This document shows, piece by piece, positions 26,397 through 35,520 of a DNA stretch of 64,000 nucleotides. The notes under the pieces are model-generated. The model made no database searches. It saw only the letters and a list, made by a program, of their open reading frames with translations, and had not been told where the DNA came from. Source of the DNA: Ciceribacter sp. T2.26MG-112.2 (GTDB taxonomy: Bacteria > Pseudomonadota > Alphaproteobacteria > Rhizobiales > Rhizobiaceae). The number at the start of each line of letters is the position of its first letter. Positions within the stretch are counted from its first letter, which is position 1. The position numbers and the translations under genes are program-made. The DNA lies in NCBI RefSeq assembly GCF_900492205.1, contig NZ_UEYQ01000004.1, forward strand, positions 186,001-250,000. The letters run 5' to 3'.

Positions 26397-27686
26397 TCAC
26401 CGGATGCTCAGTTCGGCTTCATAGCGAAATGCAATGGGTCCGGCGTCCCTTTCCGAGAGAAGAGGGGACGGTGAGAGAATACGCTCGACCATTTCTTGCG
26501 CGCCACTTTCTATCGCCGCCTTCCCGATGAAGCCACCGCGCACCTGTATGGTGGCAATCAGGGCGCGGGCCAGCGCGTCGGGCATATCCGCTTCCGGGGC
26601 TTCGGGATTGGTCCAGAAGGAGGACAGGCTTCCCTGGTGGGTCACGCCGGGTATGTCGTATACCGAGGCACCGAGGCTGATCACCGGTTTTGCGGCAAGC
26701 AGCGCCGTCAGGCCGACGGTCGAATTGACCGTGACCACGCCCTCGGCGCGGGCAATCAGCCGGTCCAGGTCGCCGCCATCGATCAGATCGACCCGTTCGC
26801 CGACGCCTTCTGCGTGCGCCATATCGGCGATTTTTCGTCGCCAGTCGCTCAGGCCGTTGTCGATCGGGTGGGTCTTGAACAGGAGGCGTCTGTCGGGTGC
26901 TGCGTGACGGGCGAAGGAACGGATCACTCCCTCCACCAGCCGGTCGAGATCACCAAGCGGCGCGTGGATGCGGATCTGGTAGTCGCCGGCCAGTTGCAGC
27001 GGGAAGAGGAAGAAGCGAGGGCTCTGTTGTGGCAAGCCCGGCAGGTAGCGGCGCTCGATCGCTTGTGCCTCGCGGCGCCGCCGGCCCGCACTGAAAGCCT
27101 TGCCGATCCAGCCGGCATATTCGACGACGGGATGAACGGGGCCATGGGTGCGATAGTTCGGATGGACCATCCAACCCAGCAGCACATTGGGGACGTGATA
27201 GGTGAGGTCCAGCAGCGCATAGGTGAGGAAACTGGAGCGGAAATGTGCGCTGAGATCGGCCGGTGGTCTGTCAGCGGCGATAGCGCGAATCACCTCGGAA
27301 TCGCGTGGAAAGCGCGATCGCCCGGACATACCGTCCGGCTCGATGGTCAGCCAATCTGGTCTCAGATAACCATGCTCAAAAACATGTACGCGAATGCCAA
27401 GCCTGTGGGCCACCGCGATCGCGGCGGCATGCTTCGGCCGCCCGTCTCCCAGCATCAGCATGTCGGTGATCTGCCTGTCACGGCAATAGCGCTCGAGATA
27501 GTGCGGCCATTGGGCATCCGTGCCCTTGAACCATTCGGCCTTGCGCGGCCACCAGAAGACGGTATCACCAAGGCAGAAATTGATCTTGTGGACCGCCAGT
27601 CCGCGCTTCTCCGCCGCGGCGGCGAGACCCTTCAGGAAAGGAGAGGCCGGACCCTGGAGGATCAGCAGGGAGAAACGGTGCATCAT
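26397..27686 (-). CDS. KpsS-like capsule polysaccharide protein (paralogue 1)
   Basis: About 429 residues, KpsS/LpsZ/RkpJ type. Characteristic parts: LILQGPASPF near the start, FEHGYLRPDW, LFPLQLAGDYQIRIH, LFKTHPIDNG, and VVTVNSTVGLTALLAAKPVISLG with IPGVTHQG. In E. coli KpsS is a cytosolic beta-Kdo transferase that puts the first Kdo on the lipid anchor. The gene points against rkpH, converging with a 12-bp gap. Start ATG 27686 (double ATG) is a choice; a GTG at 27722 is possible. Paralogous to the gene at 27817, from which it diverges. Confidence 0.82.
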   Translation of the reverse strand: MMHRFSLLILQGPASPFLKGLAAAAEKRGLAVHKINFCLGDTVFWWPRKAEWFKGTDAQWPHYLERYCRDRQITDMLMLGDGRPKHAAAIAVAHRLGIRVHVFEHGYLRPDWLTIEPDGMSGRSRFPRDSEVIRAIAADRPPADLSAHFRSSFLTYALLDLTYHVPNVLLGWMVHPNYRTHGPVHPVVEYAGWIGKAFSAGRRRREAQAIERRYLPGLPQQSPRFFLFPLQLAGDYQIRIHAPLGDLDRLVEGVIRSFARHAAPDRRLLFKTHPIDNGLSDWRRKIADMAHAEGVGERVDLIDGGDLDRLIARAEGVVTVNSTVGLTALLAAKPVISLGASVYDIPGVTHQGSLSSFWTNPEAPEADMPDALARALIATIQVRGGFIGKAAIESGAQEMVERILSPSPLLSERDAGPIAFRYEAELSIR

Positions 27687-27816
27687 GGTCACTTGCCGTC
27701 TTGTTCGTGGATTGGTCACCACCTATAGTCGCCGCCGTTGCCCAGGTAAAATGTTGGTATCAGTGAAAATGGTTCGGAATGCCCCTCTCTGTCCTTAGTG
27801 GCTGGTGCGTCTGCTG

Positions 27817-29112
27817 ATGCAACAATCCGGGAAACGATCCTCAGTCTTGTTTCTTCAAGGGCCGCCATCGACGTTCTGGCGGGCGCTCGCTGACGCATTC
27901 GAAGCGGCCGGCACGTCCACCCATCGCGTCAACCTGTCTTTGGGTGATCAGCTTTATTGGCGCAAGCCTGGCGCACTCAACTATCGCGGCTCGTTCAAGC
28001 GCTGGCCGGCCTTCCTGGAGGCGCTGATCGAGCGCGAGGGTATCACCGACATTTTATACTATGCCGACCAACTGCCGTATCACTGTGTGGCGCGGGAGGT
28101 CGGCCAGCGGCTGGGTGTTCGTTGTCATGCGATGGAATTTGGCTACCTGCGTCCCGACTGGATCACCCTCGAACGCGACGGAATGGGCCGCCTGTCGCAT
28201 TTTCCCAATGATCCCGAGATCATCAAGGCCGTCGGCGGACAGGTTCCGGAGCCGGATATGCACGTGCTCTATCCCCATACCTTCGGACAGGAAGCTTTCA
28301 ATGAGGTGGTCTACAATCTGACCGCCTATTTCGGGCGCCCGTTCTTTCCGCTCTATCGCGCCGACAAATATTATAATGCGCTGGTCGACTATCTGCCTTG
28401 GGTCGTCCGGGCCCTGCAGCGGAAAGCCGGGACTCCGACCGATCTTCTGGAGAACGGTCATGTGCCATTTTATGTGGTAGCGCTGCAACTCCAGAGCGAC
28501 TACCAGATTCGCGCCAACTCGCCCTATGCGCATCTCTCCGAGATGCTGGAAGAGGTCATCCGCTCCTTCGCCGCCCATGCGCCGGCTGATCATTTTCTGG
28601 TCGTCAAGCAGCATCCACTGGATAACGGGCTGGAGCGTTGGGGCAAAAGGGTCGCCCATATCGCGAGGCAATACCAGGTCGAAAAGCGGGTGATCTTCAT
28701 CGAAGAGGGCAATCTCGTTGCCTTGCTCAAGCGGGCCTCGGGCGCCGTCGTGGTCAATTCCACGGTCGGACTTCACAGCCTGAGGGCGCATGTGCCGACG
28801 ATCGCGCTCGGCTGTGCGGTCTTCGACGTACCCGGGCTCACCCATCAGGGTGCCCTTGACAGTTTCTGGGCAGAACCCGAGCCCGTGGACGATGCCCTGC
28901 TCCAGAAATTCCTTGCCGCTATTGCCGCCACCATCCAGGTCAAAGGAAACTTCTACCATCAGGAAGGCCGGGTGATCGCCATTCAGGAGATCGTGCGACG
29001 CATTCTTGCCCATGAGGTCAACGAACCCGGTGCCTTCATCGATCCGCCTCCGCGCTGGTCTTCGCCCAAGGCGTCTCCGCGGCATATCGGCAACAGTGGC
29101 GGCGGAAATTGA
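27817..29112 (+). CDS. KpsS-like capsule polysaccharide protein (paralogue 2, RkpJ-like)
   Basis: About 431 residues, same family as the gene on the other strand: LFLQGPPSTFW, MEFGYLRPDW, ALQLQSDYQIRANSPY, VVKQHPLDNG, VVNSTVGLHSLRAHVPTIALG and VPGLTHQG align one for one. Probably a Kdo transferase that starts the linker between lipid anchor and capsule. ATG 27817 is used; GTG 27805 is in frame and possible. The two paralogues share a short divergent upstream region (27687-27816). rkpJ in Sinorhizobium is of this type. Confidence 0.82.
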   Translation: MQQSGKRSSVLFLQGPPSTFWRALADAFEAAGTSTHRVNLSLGDQLYWRKPGALNYRGSFKRWPAFLEALIEREGITDILYYADQLPYHCVAREVGQRLGVRCHAMEFGYLRPDWITLERDGMGRLSHFPNDPEIIKAVGGQVPEPDMHVLYPHTFGQEAFNEVVYNLTAYFGRPFFPLYRADKYYNALVDYLPWVVRALQRKAGTPTDLLENGHVPFYVVALQLQSDYQIRANSPYAHLSEMLEEVIRSFAAHAPADHFLVVKQHPLDNGLERWGKRVAHIARQYQVEKRVIFIEEGNLVALLKRASGAVVVNSTVGLHSLRAHVPTIALGCAVFDVPGLTHQGALDSFWAEPEPVDDALLQKFLAAIAATIQVKGNFYHQEGRVIAIQEIVRRILAHEVNEPGAFIDPPPRWSSPKASPRHIGNSGGGN

Positions 29113-29236
29113 TGGCAGGTATTGGTCAAATTTTAGCTTCCGTAACCTATTGTGGTTCTACGTCTGGAAGTCCGGCTTTTTCCCATGCTAAGGGACATCA
29201 GCCGAACGAGAATCTGTCGCGGTCAGGAGTGCCCAT

Positions 29237-30409
29237 TTGAAACGCGTTGTTGTTGTTGCCATCGTATGTGCCGGTCTGGCGAGTTGCGAAGCGGTTCCCG
29301 GTGCCGGTCCGCTGGCATCCGATATCAATTCGCAGGCTGGCAAGTCGATCTCCGACGTCCACCGTTCGAACGCGGCCGTCTTTGAAATCGTCGACGTGAA
29401 TGCGGAAAGCGCGCGCACGGTTGCCGATTTCTCCGTCGGCATGCTGAAGCGCCGCTTTGGTATCGGCGGCGCGGCACGCAATGTCGTGATCGGTGTGGGC
29501 GACCAGCTGCGGGTCACCATTTTCGAGGCCGGCGCCGACGGCCTGTTCTCGACCCAGGATTCCAAGAAGACCGATATCGACGTCATCGTCCAGCCGGACG
29601 GCAAGGCCGCCATTCCTTATGTCGGCCTGGTGCAGTTCAGCGGCCGGACGCTCGAGCAGGCGCGCCAGGCAGTCTTGAGCGCATTGGCCAACAAGGCCGT
29701 CGAACCTGATGTCATCATCAGCAGCGGCTCCACCTCGTCCCGCAATGTCACCGTGTCCGGTGCCGTCGGCAAGCCCTCCATGGTGCCGCTCGGACTGTCC
29801 GGCGAGACGATCATGGAAGTCATCGCCAAGGCTGGCGGCCCGGCCTCGCAGCCTTACGAATCCTATGTCACGCTGGCTCGTGGAAAGAAGACCGGTACGG
29901 TCCTTTTGCAGTCGATCGTCGAGAACCCGTCGGAGAACATCTACGTCGAGCCCAAGGACCAGATCTTCGTCACCCACGATCCGCGCACCTTCACCGCGCT
30001 GGGCGAAGTCTGGAAGAACGGCCGCATCCCCTTTGGCTCCAACGACGTGAACCTGCTCGAAAGCATCGCGCTGGCTGGCGGCGGCTCGGACGAGCGGATC
30101 GATGCCAAGGGTTACTTCGTCTTCCGTTACGAGGAGCCGGAAATCGTCTCCGACCTGCTGTCGCCGGAGCGTTTCCATGAACTCGTCGCCAAGGGCATGA
30201 GGCCGAACAAGGAAGGCCGCTATCCGATCGTCTACCGCTTCGACATGTCTGTGGCCGACAGCCTGATCGTCGGCCAGACTTTCCCGATCAAGAACCGCGA
30301 CGTCATCTATGCCTCGCGTCACCCGGCGGTCGATATCGCCAAGTTCGTCCGTATGGTTTCGGCGCCGCTGTCGGCTGCCCGCACCGGGCAGATCATCGCC
30401 AACCAGTAA
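29237..30409 (+). CDS. Outer-membrane polysaccharide export lipoprotein (Wza/KpsD/CtrA type)
   Basis: A 390-residue lipoprotein: signal peptide with lipobox LASC (Cys17), a Poly_export domain (about 75-165; VGVGDQLRVTIFEAG, VQPDGKAAIPYVGLV) and SLBB-type repeats (VTVSGAVGKPSMVPL and the later VKN-like segment GEVWKNGRIPFG). It should form the outer-membrane channel and work with KpsE. The start is TTG at 29237, strongly backed by AGGAG at 29225-29229. It stands apart from the exporter operon, on the other strand, after the second KpsS-like gene. Confidence 0.9.
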   Translation: MKRVVVVAIVCAGLASCEAVPGAGPLASDINSQAGKSISDVHRSNAAVFEIVDVNAESARTVADFSVGMLKRRFGIGGAARNVVIGVGDQLRVTIFEAGADGLFSTQDSKKTDIDVIVQPDGKAAIPYVGLVQFSGRTLEQARQAVLSALANKAVEPDVIISSGSTSSRNVTVSGAVGKPSMVPLGLSGETIMEVIAKAGGPASQPYESYVTLARGKKTGTVLLQSIVENPSENIYVEPKDQIFVTHDPRTFTALGEVWKNGRIPFGSNDVNLLESIALAGGGSDERIDAKGYFVFRYEEPEIVSDLLSPERFHELVAKGMRPNKEGRYPIVYRFDMSVADSLIVGQTFPIKNRDVIYASRHPAVDIAKFVRMVSAPLSAARTGQIIANQ

Positions 30410-30451
30410 GGCTCCCGGCGAGAGCCGCGGTTCGCGTTCCAACAATAAAAA

Positions 30452-30476
30452 AACCGCCGTCTCCGGCGGTTTTTTG
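30452..30476. terminator. Bidirectional terminator
   Basis: Inverted repeat AACCGCCG (30452-30459) and CGGCGGTT (30464-30471) with a 4-nt loop, T-run after it on the plus strand and A-run before it (T-run on the minus strand). Lies between the convergent export lipoprotein and BI-1 genes. Confidence 0.9.
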
Positions 30477-30478
30477 CT

Positions 30479-30504
30479 GCCGGGACGTTCGAAAACGTCC
30501 CGGC
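30479..30504. terminator. Second hairpin next to the terminator
   Basis: Perfect 11-bp stem GCCGGGACGTT (30479-30489) and AACGTCCCGGC (30494-30504) with a 4-nt loop. On the minus strand it comes just before the T-run terminator, so it may protect or help end the BI-1 message. Confidence 0.55.
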
Positions 30505-30522
30505 ATTGATGGGTCTTTCCTG

Positions 30523-31269
30523 TTACTCGCGGTTGCCAAGGAAGCGCAGCATGAACAGGAACAGGTTGATGAAGTCGAGGTAGAGCTGCAGGGCTCCCAT
30601 GATCGCCTTGCGGCCGGCCACGTCGCTGCCGTCGGCTTCGTAATAGGATTCCTTGATGTTCTGCGTGTCGTAGGCGGTCAGGCCGGCGAACAGCAGGACG
30701 CCGATCACCGAAATGGCGAATTCAAGCGCCGAAGACGCTAGGAAGATGTTGACCAGCGAAGCGATGATCACGCCGAACAGGCCCATGATCAGGAACGAAC
30801 CCATGCCCGACAGGTCACGCTTGGTGGTGTAGCCGTAGAGCGAGAGCGCTCCGAACGACGCCGCCGTCACGAAGAAGGTCTGGACGATGCTGGCGCCCGT
30901 GTAGACCATGAAGATCGACGACAGCGACAGACCCATCAGACCGGCATAGACCCAGAACGTGGTCTGCGCGGCCGAGACGCTCATCGAGTGGATCTTGAAG
31001 CTCATGAAGAACACCAGGCCTACCGGGGCGAGCATCACCAGCCACTTCAGGGGGCTGAGATAGATCGCCTGGCCAAAGGCGGTCAACTGGCCGTCGCTGC
31101 CGATCGCCATCTGTGCAGTGACGAAGGCAGCAATACCGGTGATGGTCAATCCGAGCGCCATCAGGTTATAAACCTTGAGCATATAGGCGCGCAGGCCCTC
31201 GTCGATCATCGTCGCCGACTGGGCACCACTCTGGCCGGGTCGGCTCTGGTAGTTGCGAAGTTCAGACAT
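30523..31269 (-). CDS. Bax inhibitor-1/YccA family membrane protein
   Basis: A 248-residue protein with seven hydrophobic segments after a short polar N-terminus (MSELRNYQSRPGQSG). The C-terminal part has the family signature region FAGLTAYDTQNIKE followed by LQLYLDFINLFLFMLRFLG. BI-1 proteins are thought to act as pH-sensitive calcium leak channels or as FtsH modulators (YccA); the role in this organism is unknown. Monocistronic, convergent with the capsule export gene. Confidence 0.92.
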   Translation of the reverse strand: MSELRNYQSRPGQSGAQSATMIDEGLRAYMLKVYNLMALGLTITGIAAFVTAQMAIGSDGQLTAFGQAIYLSPLKWLVMLAPVGLVFFMSFKIHSMSVSAAQTTFWVYAGLMGLSLSSIFMVYTGASIVQTFFVTAASFGALSLYGYTTKRDLSGMGSFLIMGLFGVIIASLVNIFLASSALEFAISVIGVLLFAGLTAYDTQNIKESYYEADGSDVAGRKAIMGALQLYLDFINLFLFMLRFLGNRE

Positions 31270-31471
31270 TGTTTCCTCTTTTCAAGCTCCGAAAAGGTTA
31301 CGGTGTCGGGTTTCATACCCAGGCGCCGCTGCGGAGCTTCAGCATGCCTAGCGCCAATATGAGGTTTCCGGGCGCGCGCGACAAGAGCCGCGCTTCTCAA
31401 AATGGTGTTATCGGCGCCGATCCGGCCGGCAGTTATGGCTCAATCGGCGGCGGATGAAGATCGTGGTGGCG

Positions 31472-34018
31472 CTAGAGTTCCCGGAGAACCGGAGCCGCCT
31501 TCTGTCCGAGAATTCGCCAGGTGCCGGCGAGTCCGATGCCGATCGTCGTCACGAGCGACAGCAGTATCGTGGCGAGCGCCACATCGGGCAGGAAATTGGA
31601 TGGCAGCCGCATGATCTGGCTCAGCACGTACCAGGCAACCCCGCCGCCGGCCAGGAGTGCGAAACAGGCGGTCGCCGCTCCCAGCAGGAAGTATTCGTAG
31701 GTGAAGGCCCGGATCAGCATGGCCCGCGTGGCGCCCAGGGTCTTCAGCACCACGGCATCGTGTGTGCGGGCCCTATTTCCGGCCGCAAGCGCTCCGGAAA
31801 GCACGAGGATCGAGGCCACGAGGGCAATGGCCGCGGCGGCACGAATGGCGGTCGCCAGCTGGCCGACCAGCCGGTCGACCACGTCGAGCGCGTCCTTGAC
31901 CCGCACACTGGTGATCGTCGGGAAGGTTCGGGTCACGGCTTTCAGGATGGCGGCCTCCTCGGCCGGCCCGGCGCTCGCGTCGGTCAGCGTCGCGAGCCAG
32001 GCATGGGGAGCGCCGGCAAACGTGTTGGGCGAGAACACCATGACGAAATTGATCGACAGGCTCTCCCACTCGACCTTGCGGAAATTGGCGATCTTGGCGG
32101 TGATGTTGCGGCCGAGCACGTTGACGGTCACGGTATCGCCGAGTTTCAATCCGAGTTCGCCGGCTTCCTCGGCGGAAAACGAAACGAGCGGATCGCCTAT
32201 ATAGTCTGCCGGCCACCAGTCTCCCTCGATGACGGATGCATTCTCCGGCACCGATTCTGCATAGGTGATGCCGCGATCGCCCCTAAGCACCCAACGGCCT
32301 TCCGGCGGCACGTCCATCTTGGCGACATCCGTATCGTTGAACGCGAGGATGCGTCCGCGCAGCATGGGAACTTCCACCAGCTTGCCGTTTTGCGACTGTC
32401 CTTCGACGACCGAACGGAAGCCTTCGATCTCGCTCTTCTGGATGTCGATGAAGAAGAAATTCGGCGCGCGTTCCGGCAGGTTGGCGCTGAGCTCCCGTCG
32501 CAGATTGCCGTCGATCAACGCCAGCGCGACGAGCAGGCTCAAGCCCAGACCGAGCGACAGGGTGACGGCGGGCGTCAGGGCGCCGGGACGATGGATGTTG
32601 CCGATCGCCAGCCGCAGCGCGGCGGAGGGCACGTGGGGGCTCCGCCGCGCCAGGTAGGCGATGCCAAGGGCGACCAGGCGCAGGAGAACGAAGCCGGCGG
32701 CCATGGCGACGAGGAAGATCGTCGCGATGCGCCTTTCCTCGGAGGTCAGGATTGCCAGCGCCGCCAGAGCGCCAAGGGCCAGCGTGGTGGCAGCGAGATA
32801 GGGCCACGACGGCCAGCCGCGCGGCTCGAAACCCTGTTCGCGGAAGAGGGCGGTCGCCGGGACCTTCCGAGCATGACCGAGCGGGAGGATGGCAAAGGCC
32901 AGGGTCACCAGCATGCCGAACAGGGCCGCGAGCAGAAGGGCACCGGGATAAAGCGTCGGTTCGGTCGATATGGGAAGGAAGCCGGCGAGATAATAGGAGG
33001 CGATCAGGGGAGCGATGGCGCCGAGCACGAGGCCGGCCAGGATGCCGATGGCCGCAACGATGGTGATCTGGAAGAAATAGACCATGACGACGACCGAGGC
33101 CGGTGCGCCGAGGCACTTCAACGTGGCGATGACGGTGCGCTTGGAATCGAGGAAGGCGCGCACCGCATTGGCCACGCCGACGCCGCCGACCACCAGCGCC
33201 GTCAGGCCGACCAGCGTCAGAAACTGGGAAAAGCGTTCGATATTCTCGGTGAGCGACGGAGCGGCCCGGTCGCTCGTGCGGATCGACCAGCCGGCATTCG
33301 GCAATGTGCTTTCGGCCTTGCGCCGAATCTCTTCCGGCGTGGGGGCGGGGGCTGTGAGCCGGACCTTGTAGGCATGCTCGACCAGACTGCCGGTTTCCAC
33401 CAGTCCGCTGGCCTTCAGGGCTTCGCGGCTGGTGATCAGCCGCGGTGCAAAGCCGAAGCCGTCGGAGATCGCATCCGGTTCGGTTGCGATCGAGCCGGCG
33501 ATGACGAAGCGGGCCTTGCCGATCAGTATCTCGTCGCCGACTTCAAGGCCAAGTCGCTCCAGCAACAGGGGGGCGGCGACCGCGCCGAAACGGCCGTCGC
33601 TTGCGGCGACAAGTTCGCTCAAGGGACGGGCGGGGTCGGCCACGAAGGTGCCGTAGAGCGGGTAGGCGCCGTCGATAGCCTTGACTTCGACCAATGATTG
33701 GTCCGATCCGTCGGGCAGGCGCGCCATGGAGCGCAGCACGGTCGACACGGAAATGTCTCCCAAGCCCTGGAGAAAGCCGATCTCTTCGGTATTGGCCTCA
33801 CGGTTGTTCAATTCGAAGCGCACGTCGCCGGCGAGCAGGGTACGCCCCTCCGAGGCAATGGAGCCGGTAATCGCCGTTGCGACCGAATTGACGGCGGCGA
33901 TGGCGCCGGTGCCGAGCGCGATGCAGGCCAGGAAAATATAAAAACCCTTCAGCCCGCCGCGCAGTTCACGCAGGGCTATGCGAAAAGCTGTCGAGGCTCT
34001 CGTCCTGAAACGCATCAT
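31472..34018 (-). CDS. ybbP: FtsX-like ABC transporter permease (YbbP-like)
   Basis: An 848-residue MacB/FtsX-type permease. One membrane segment near residues 26-48, a large periplasmic part, then FtsX domains with groups of membrane helices (about 265-400, 440-500 and 720-840). A second periplasmic region lies around 530-700. The ATGATG start overlaps the stop of the ATPase gene. It pairs with the preceding YbbA-like ATPase; such exporters often work on lipids or as mechanotransmitters. Substrate unknown. Confidence 0.88.
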   Translation of the reverse strand: MMRFRTRASTAFRIALRELRGGLKGFYIFLACIALGTGAIAAVNSVATAITGSIASEGRTLLAGDVRFELNNREANTEEIGFLQGLGDISVSTVLRSMARLPDGSDQSLVEVKAIDGAYPLYGTFVADPARPLSELVAASDGRFGAVAAPLLLERLGLEVGDEILIGKARFVIAGSIATEPDAISDGFGFAPRLITSREALKASGLVETGSLVEHAYKVRLTAPAPTPEEIRRKAESTLPNAGWSIRTSDRAAPSLTENIERFSQFLTLVGLTALVVGGVGVANAVRAFLDSKRTVIATLKCLGAPASVVVMVYFFQITIVAAIGILAGLVLGAIAPLIASYYLAGFLPISTEPTLYPGALLLAALFGMLVTLAFAILPLGHARKVPATALFREQGFEPRGWPSWPYLAATTLALGALAALAILTSEERRIATIFLVAMAAGFVLLRLVALGIAYLARRSPHVPSAALRLAIGNIHRPGALTPAVTLSLGLGLSLLVALALIDGNLRRELSANLPERAPNFFFIDIQKSEIEGFRSVVEGQSQNGKLVEVPMLRGRILAFNDTDVAKMDVPPEGRWVLRGDRGITYAESVPENASVIEGDWWPADYIGDPLVSFSAEEAGELGLKLGDTVTVNVLGRNITAKIANFRKVEWESLSINFVMVFSPNTFAGAPHAWLATLTDASAGPAEEAAILKAVTRTFPTITSVRVKDALDVVDRLVGQLATAIRAAAAIALVASILVLSGALAAGNRARTHDAVVLKTLGATRAMLIRAFTYEYFLLGAATACFALLAGGGVAWYVLSQIMRLPSNFLPDVALATILLSLVTTIGIGLAGTWRILGQKAAPVLREL

Positions 34019-34728
34019 GCCGTCACGACTTCCGAGCGGCGTTCCGTCACCGCGGCGTCAGCCACGATCCGGCCCGAGGCGACGCGCACCTGGCGCGAGC
34101 AGCGGGAGGCAAGCGCAAGGTCATGGGTGACCAGCACCAGAGTCATGCCGCGTTCGGCCTGCTGGGCAAAAAGCAGGTCGGCGATCTGGCGACCCGTCTC
34201 CGTGTCGAGATTGCCGGTCGGTTCGTCGGCGATAAGCACGGCCGGCGAGGGAGCGAGCGCACGGGCGATCGCGACGCGCTGCTGCTCGCCGCCGGAGAGC
34301 TGGCCCGGATAGTGGCCGAGCCGCTCACCCAGGCCGACGGCCTCAAGTTCGCGCCGGGCGATGTCGAAGGGACTGCGAACATTGGCCAGCTCGAGCGGAA
34401 TGGCGACATTCTCGAGGGCGGTCATGTTGGCGATCAGATGGAAGGACTGGAAGACGATGCCGATGTTCTTGCCGCGAAAATCGGCCAGCGCGTCTTCGCC
34501 AAGATTGTGCAAGGGTGCACCATTGACGTGGATCTCGCCTGTGTCGAGCCGTTCGAGGCCCGCAAGCACCATCAGCAGCGTGGACTTTCCCGACCCGGAC
34601 GGGCCGACGATGCCGACGGCTTCACCTTTGCCGATCGTCAGATCGATGTTCTTCAGGACATGAACGGATGCGGCCGCATTGCCGAGCGTGAGGTCGGCCT
34701 TCTTCAGTTCGATAATGGTTTTTATCAC
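34015..34728 (-). CDS. ybbA: ABC transporter ATP-binding protein (YbbA/LolD-like)
   Basis: About 237 residues. Walker A GPSGSGKST, signature LSGGEQQRVAIARAL, Walker B LIADEPTGNLD, of the LolD/MacB branch that pairs with FtsX-type permeases. GTG 34728 is preferred because the family begins IKTIIELK; the frame is open to TTG 34761. It overlaps the permease start by four bases and is divergent from tesA, an arrangement that also occurs in Escherichia coli (tesA beside ybbA-ybbP). Confidence 0.92.
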   Translation of the reverse strand: MIKTIIELKKADLTLGNAAASVHVLKNIDLTIGKGEAVGIVGPSGSGKSTLLMVLAGLERLDTGEIHVNGAPLHNLGEDALADFRGKNIGIVFQSFHLIANMTALENVAIPLELANVRSPFDIARRELEAVGLGERLGHYPGQLSGGEQQRVAIARALAPSPAVLIADEPTGNLDTETGRQIADLLFAQQAERGMTLVLVTHDLALASRCSRQVRVASGRIVADAAVTERRSEVVTA

Positions 34729-34805
34729 TCGTGCTCGCCCTATATATGTGAGGCGAAGCAAGCTTCGCGCGCCGTTTAAGCTTATGTCAATTTAGGAAAG
34801 CCCCG

Positions 34806-35453
34806 ATGAGATTTAAAGCGATGCTCCTTCATTTCGCCGTGATTGCCGGCGGCATTTTCGCATCCAGCTTTACCGTGGCGGCCGAACCGGTTCCGTTGGT
34901 GGGCTTCGGCGACAGCCTGATGGCCGGCTACCAACTGCCGCAGGAGGATGCTCTGCCCGTTCGCCTCGAAAAGGCGCTGGTCGCGGAGGGCGTCGAAGTG
35001 ACGATCGCCAATGCCGGCGTCTCCGGCGATACCAGCGCGGCCGGGTTGGCAAGGGTCGACTGGTCTGTGCCTGACGGGACGAAGGGCGTCATCCTGGAAC
35101 TCGGCGCCAATGACGCGTTGCGCGGGATTGCGCCGGAGGAGACCGAAAGGAACCTGGATGCGCTCATCGGCAGGCTGAAGGATCGTGGGATCGCGGTCCT
35201 GCTGGTTGGCATGCTGGCGCCGCCCAATATGGGGGCCGACTATGCCGCGCGTTTCAACCCGATCTATCCGAAGCTTGCCGAAAGACACGGGCTCGCCTTC
35301 TACCCGTTCATCCTCGACGGGGTGGTCACGCGCTCCGAGATGCAGCTCGAGGATGGGATGCACCCCAATGCCGACGGGATCGCGATCATGGTGGAGCGCA
35401 TGCTGCCCGTCGTCCGGGACTTTGTGAAAACCATACGGGACACGCCGAAATAG
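34806..35453 (+). CDS. tesA: Arylesterase / acyl-CoA thioesterase I (TesA-like)
   Basis: A 215-residue periplasmic SGNH esterase. Signal peptide to about residue 26 (FTVAA cleavage), block I GFGDSLMAGY, block II AGVSGDTSAAG, block III ELGANDALRG, block V DGMHPNADG. TesA-type enzymes cleave acyl thioesters, esters and lysophospholipids. It is divergent from the ybbA-ybbP exporter with only about 75 bp between. A 9-bp inverted repeat spans its stop codon (35436-35469). Confidence 0.9.
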   Translation: MRFKAMLLHFAVIAGGIFASSFTVAAEPVPLVGFGDSLMAGYQLPQEDALPVRLEKALVAEGVEVTIANAGVSGDTSAAGLARVDWSVPDGTKGVILELGANDALRGIAPEETERNLDALIGRLKDRGIAVLLVGMLAPPNMGADYAARFNPIYPKLAERHGLAFYPFILDGVVTRSEMQLEDGMHPNADGIAIMVERMLPVVRDFVKTIRDTPK

Positions 35454-35469
35454 GGACTTGCGTGTCCCG
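35436..35469 (+). terminator. Hairpin spanning the tesA stop codon
   Basis: Inverted repeat CGGGACACG (35436-35444) and CGTGTCCCG (35461-35469), 16-nt loop containing the tesA stop. No T-run, so a terminator role is uncertain. Confidence 0.4.
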
Positions 35470-35520
35470 GCATTGCGTGATTCGCTGTGTGCATCTGCAA
35501 AAAGATTCGGGGAGCTCGCT

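Noticed and set aside
15205..30409. Recent transfer of the whole capsule region
   Set aside because: Only the SGNH-like gene and its flanks look AT-richer; rkpA to the export lipoprotein have the same codon style as the housekeeping genes, and no integrase or tRNA boundary is seen.
31454..33697. 747-codon plus-strand frame opposite the ybbP-like permease
   Set aside because: Antisense to a clear FtsX-type permease; the translated product is low-complexity Gly/Arg/Gln/Asp without motifs.
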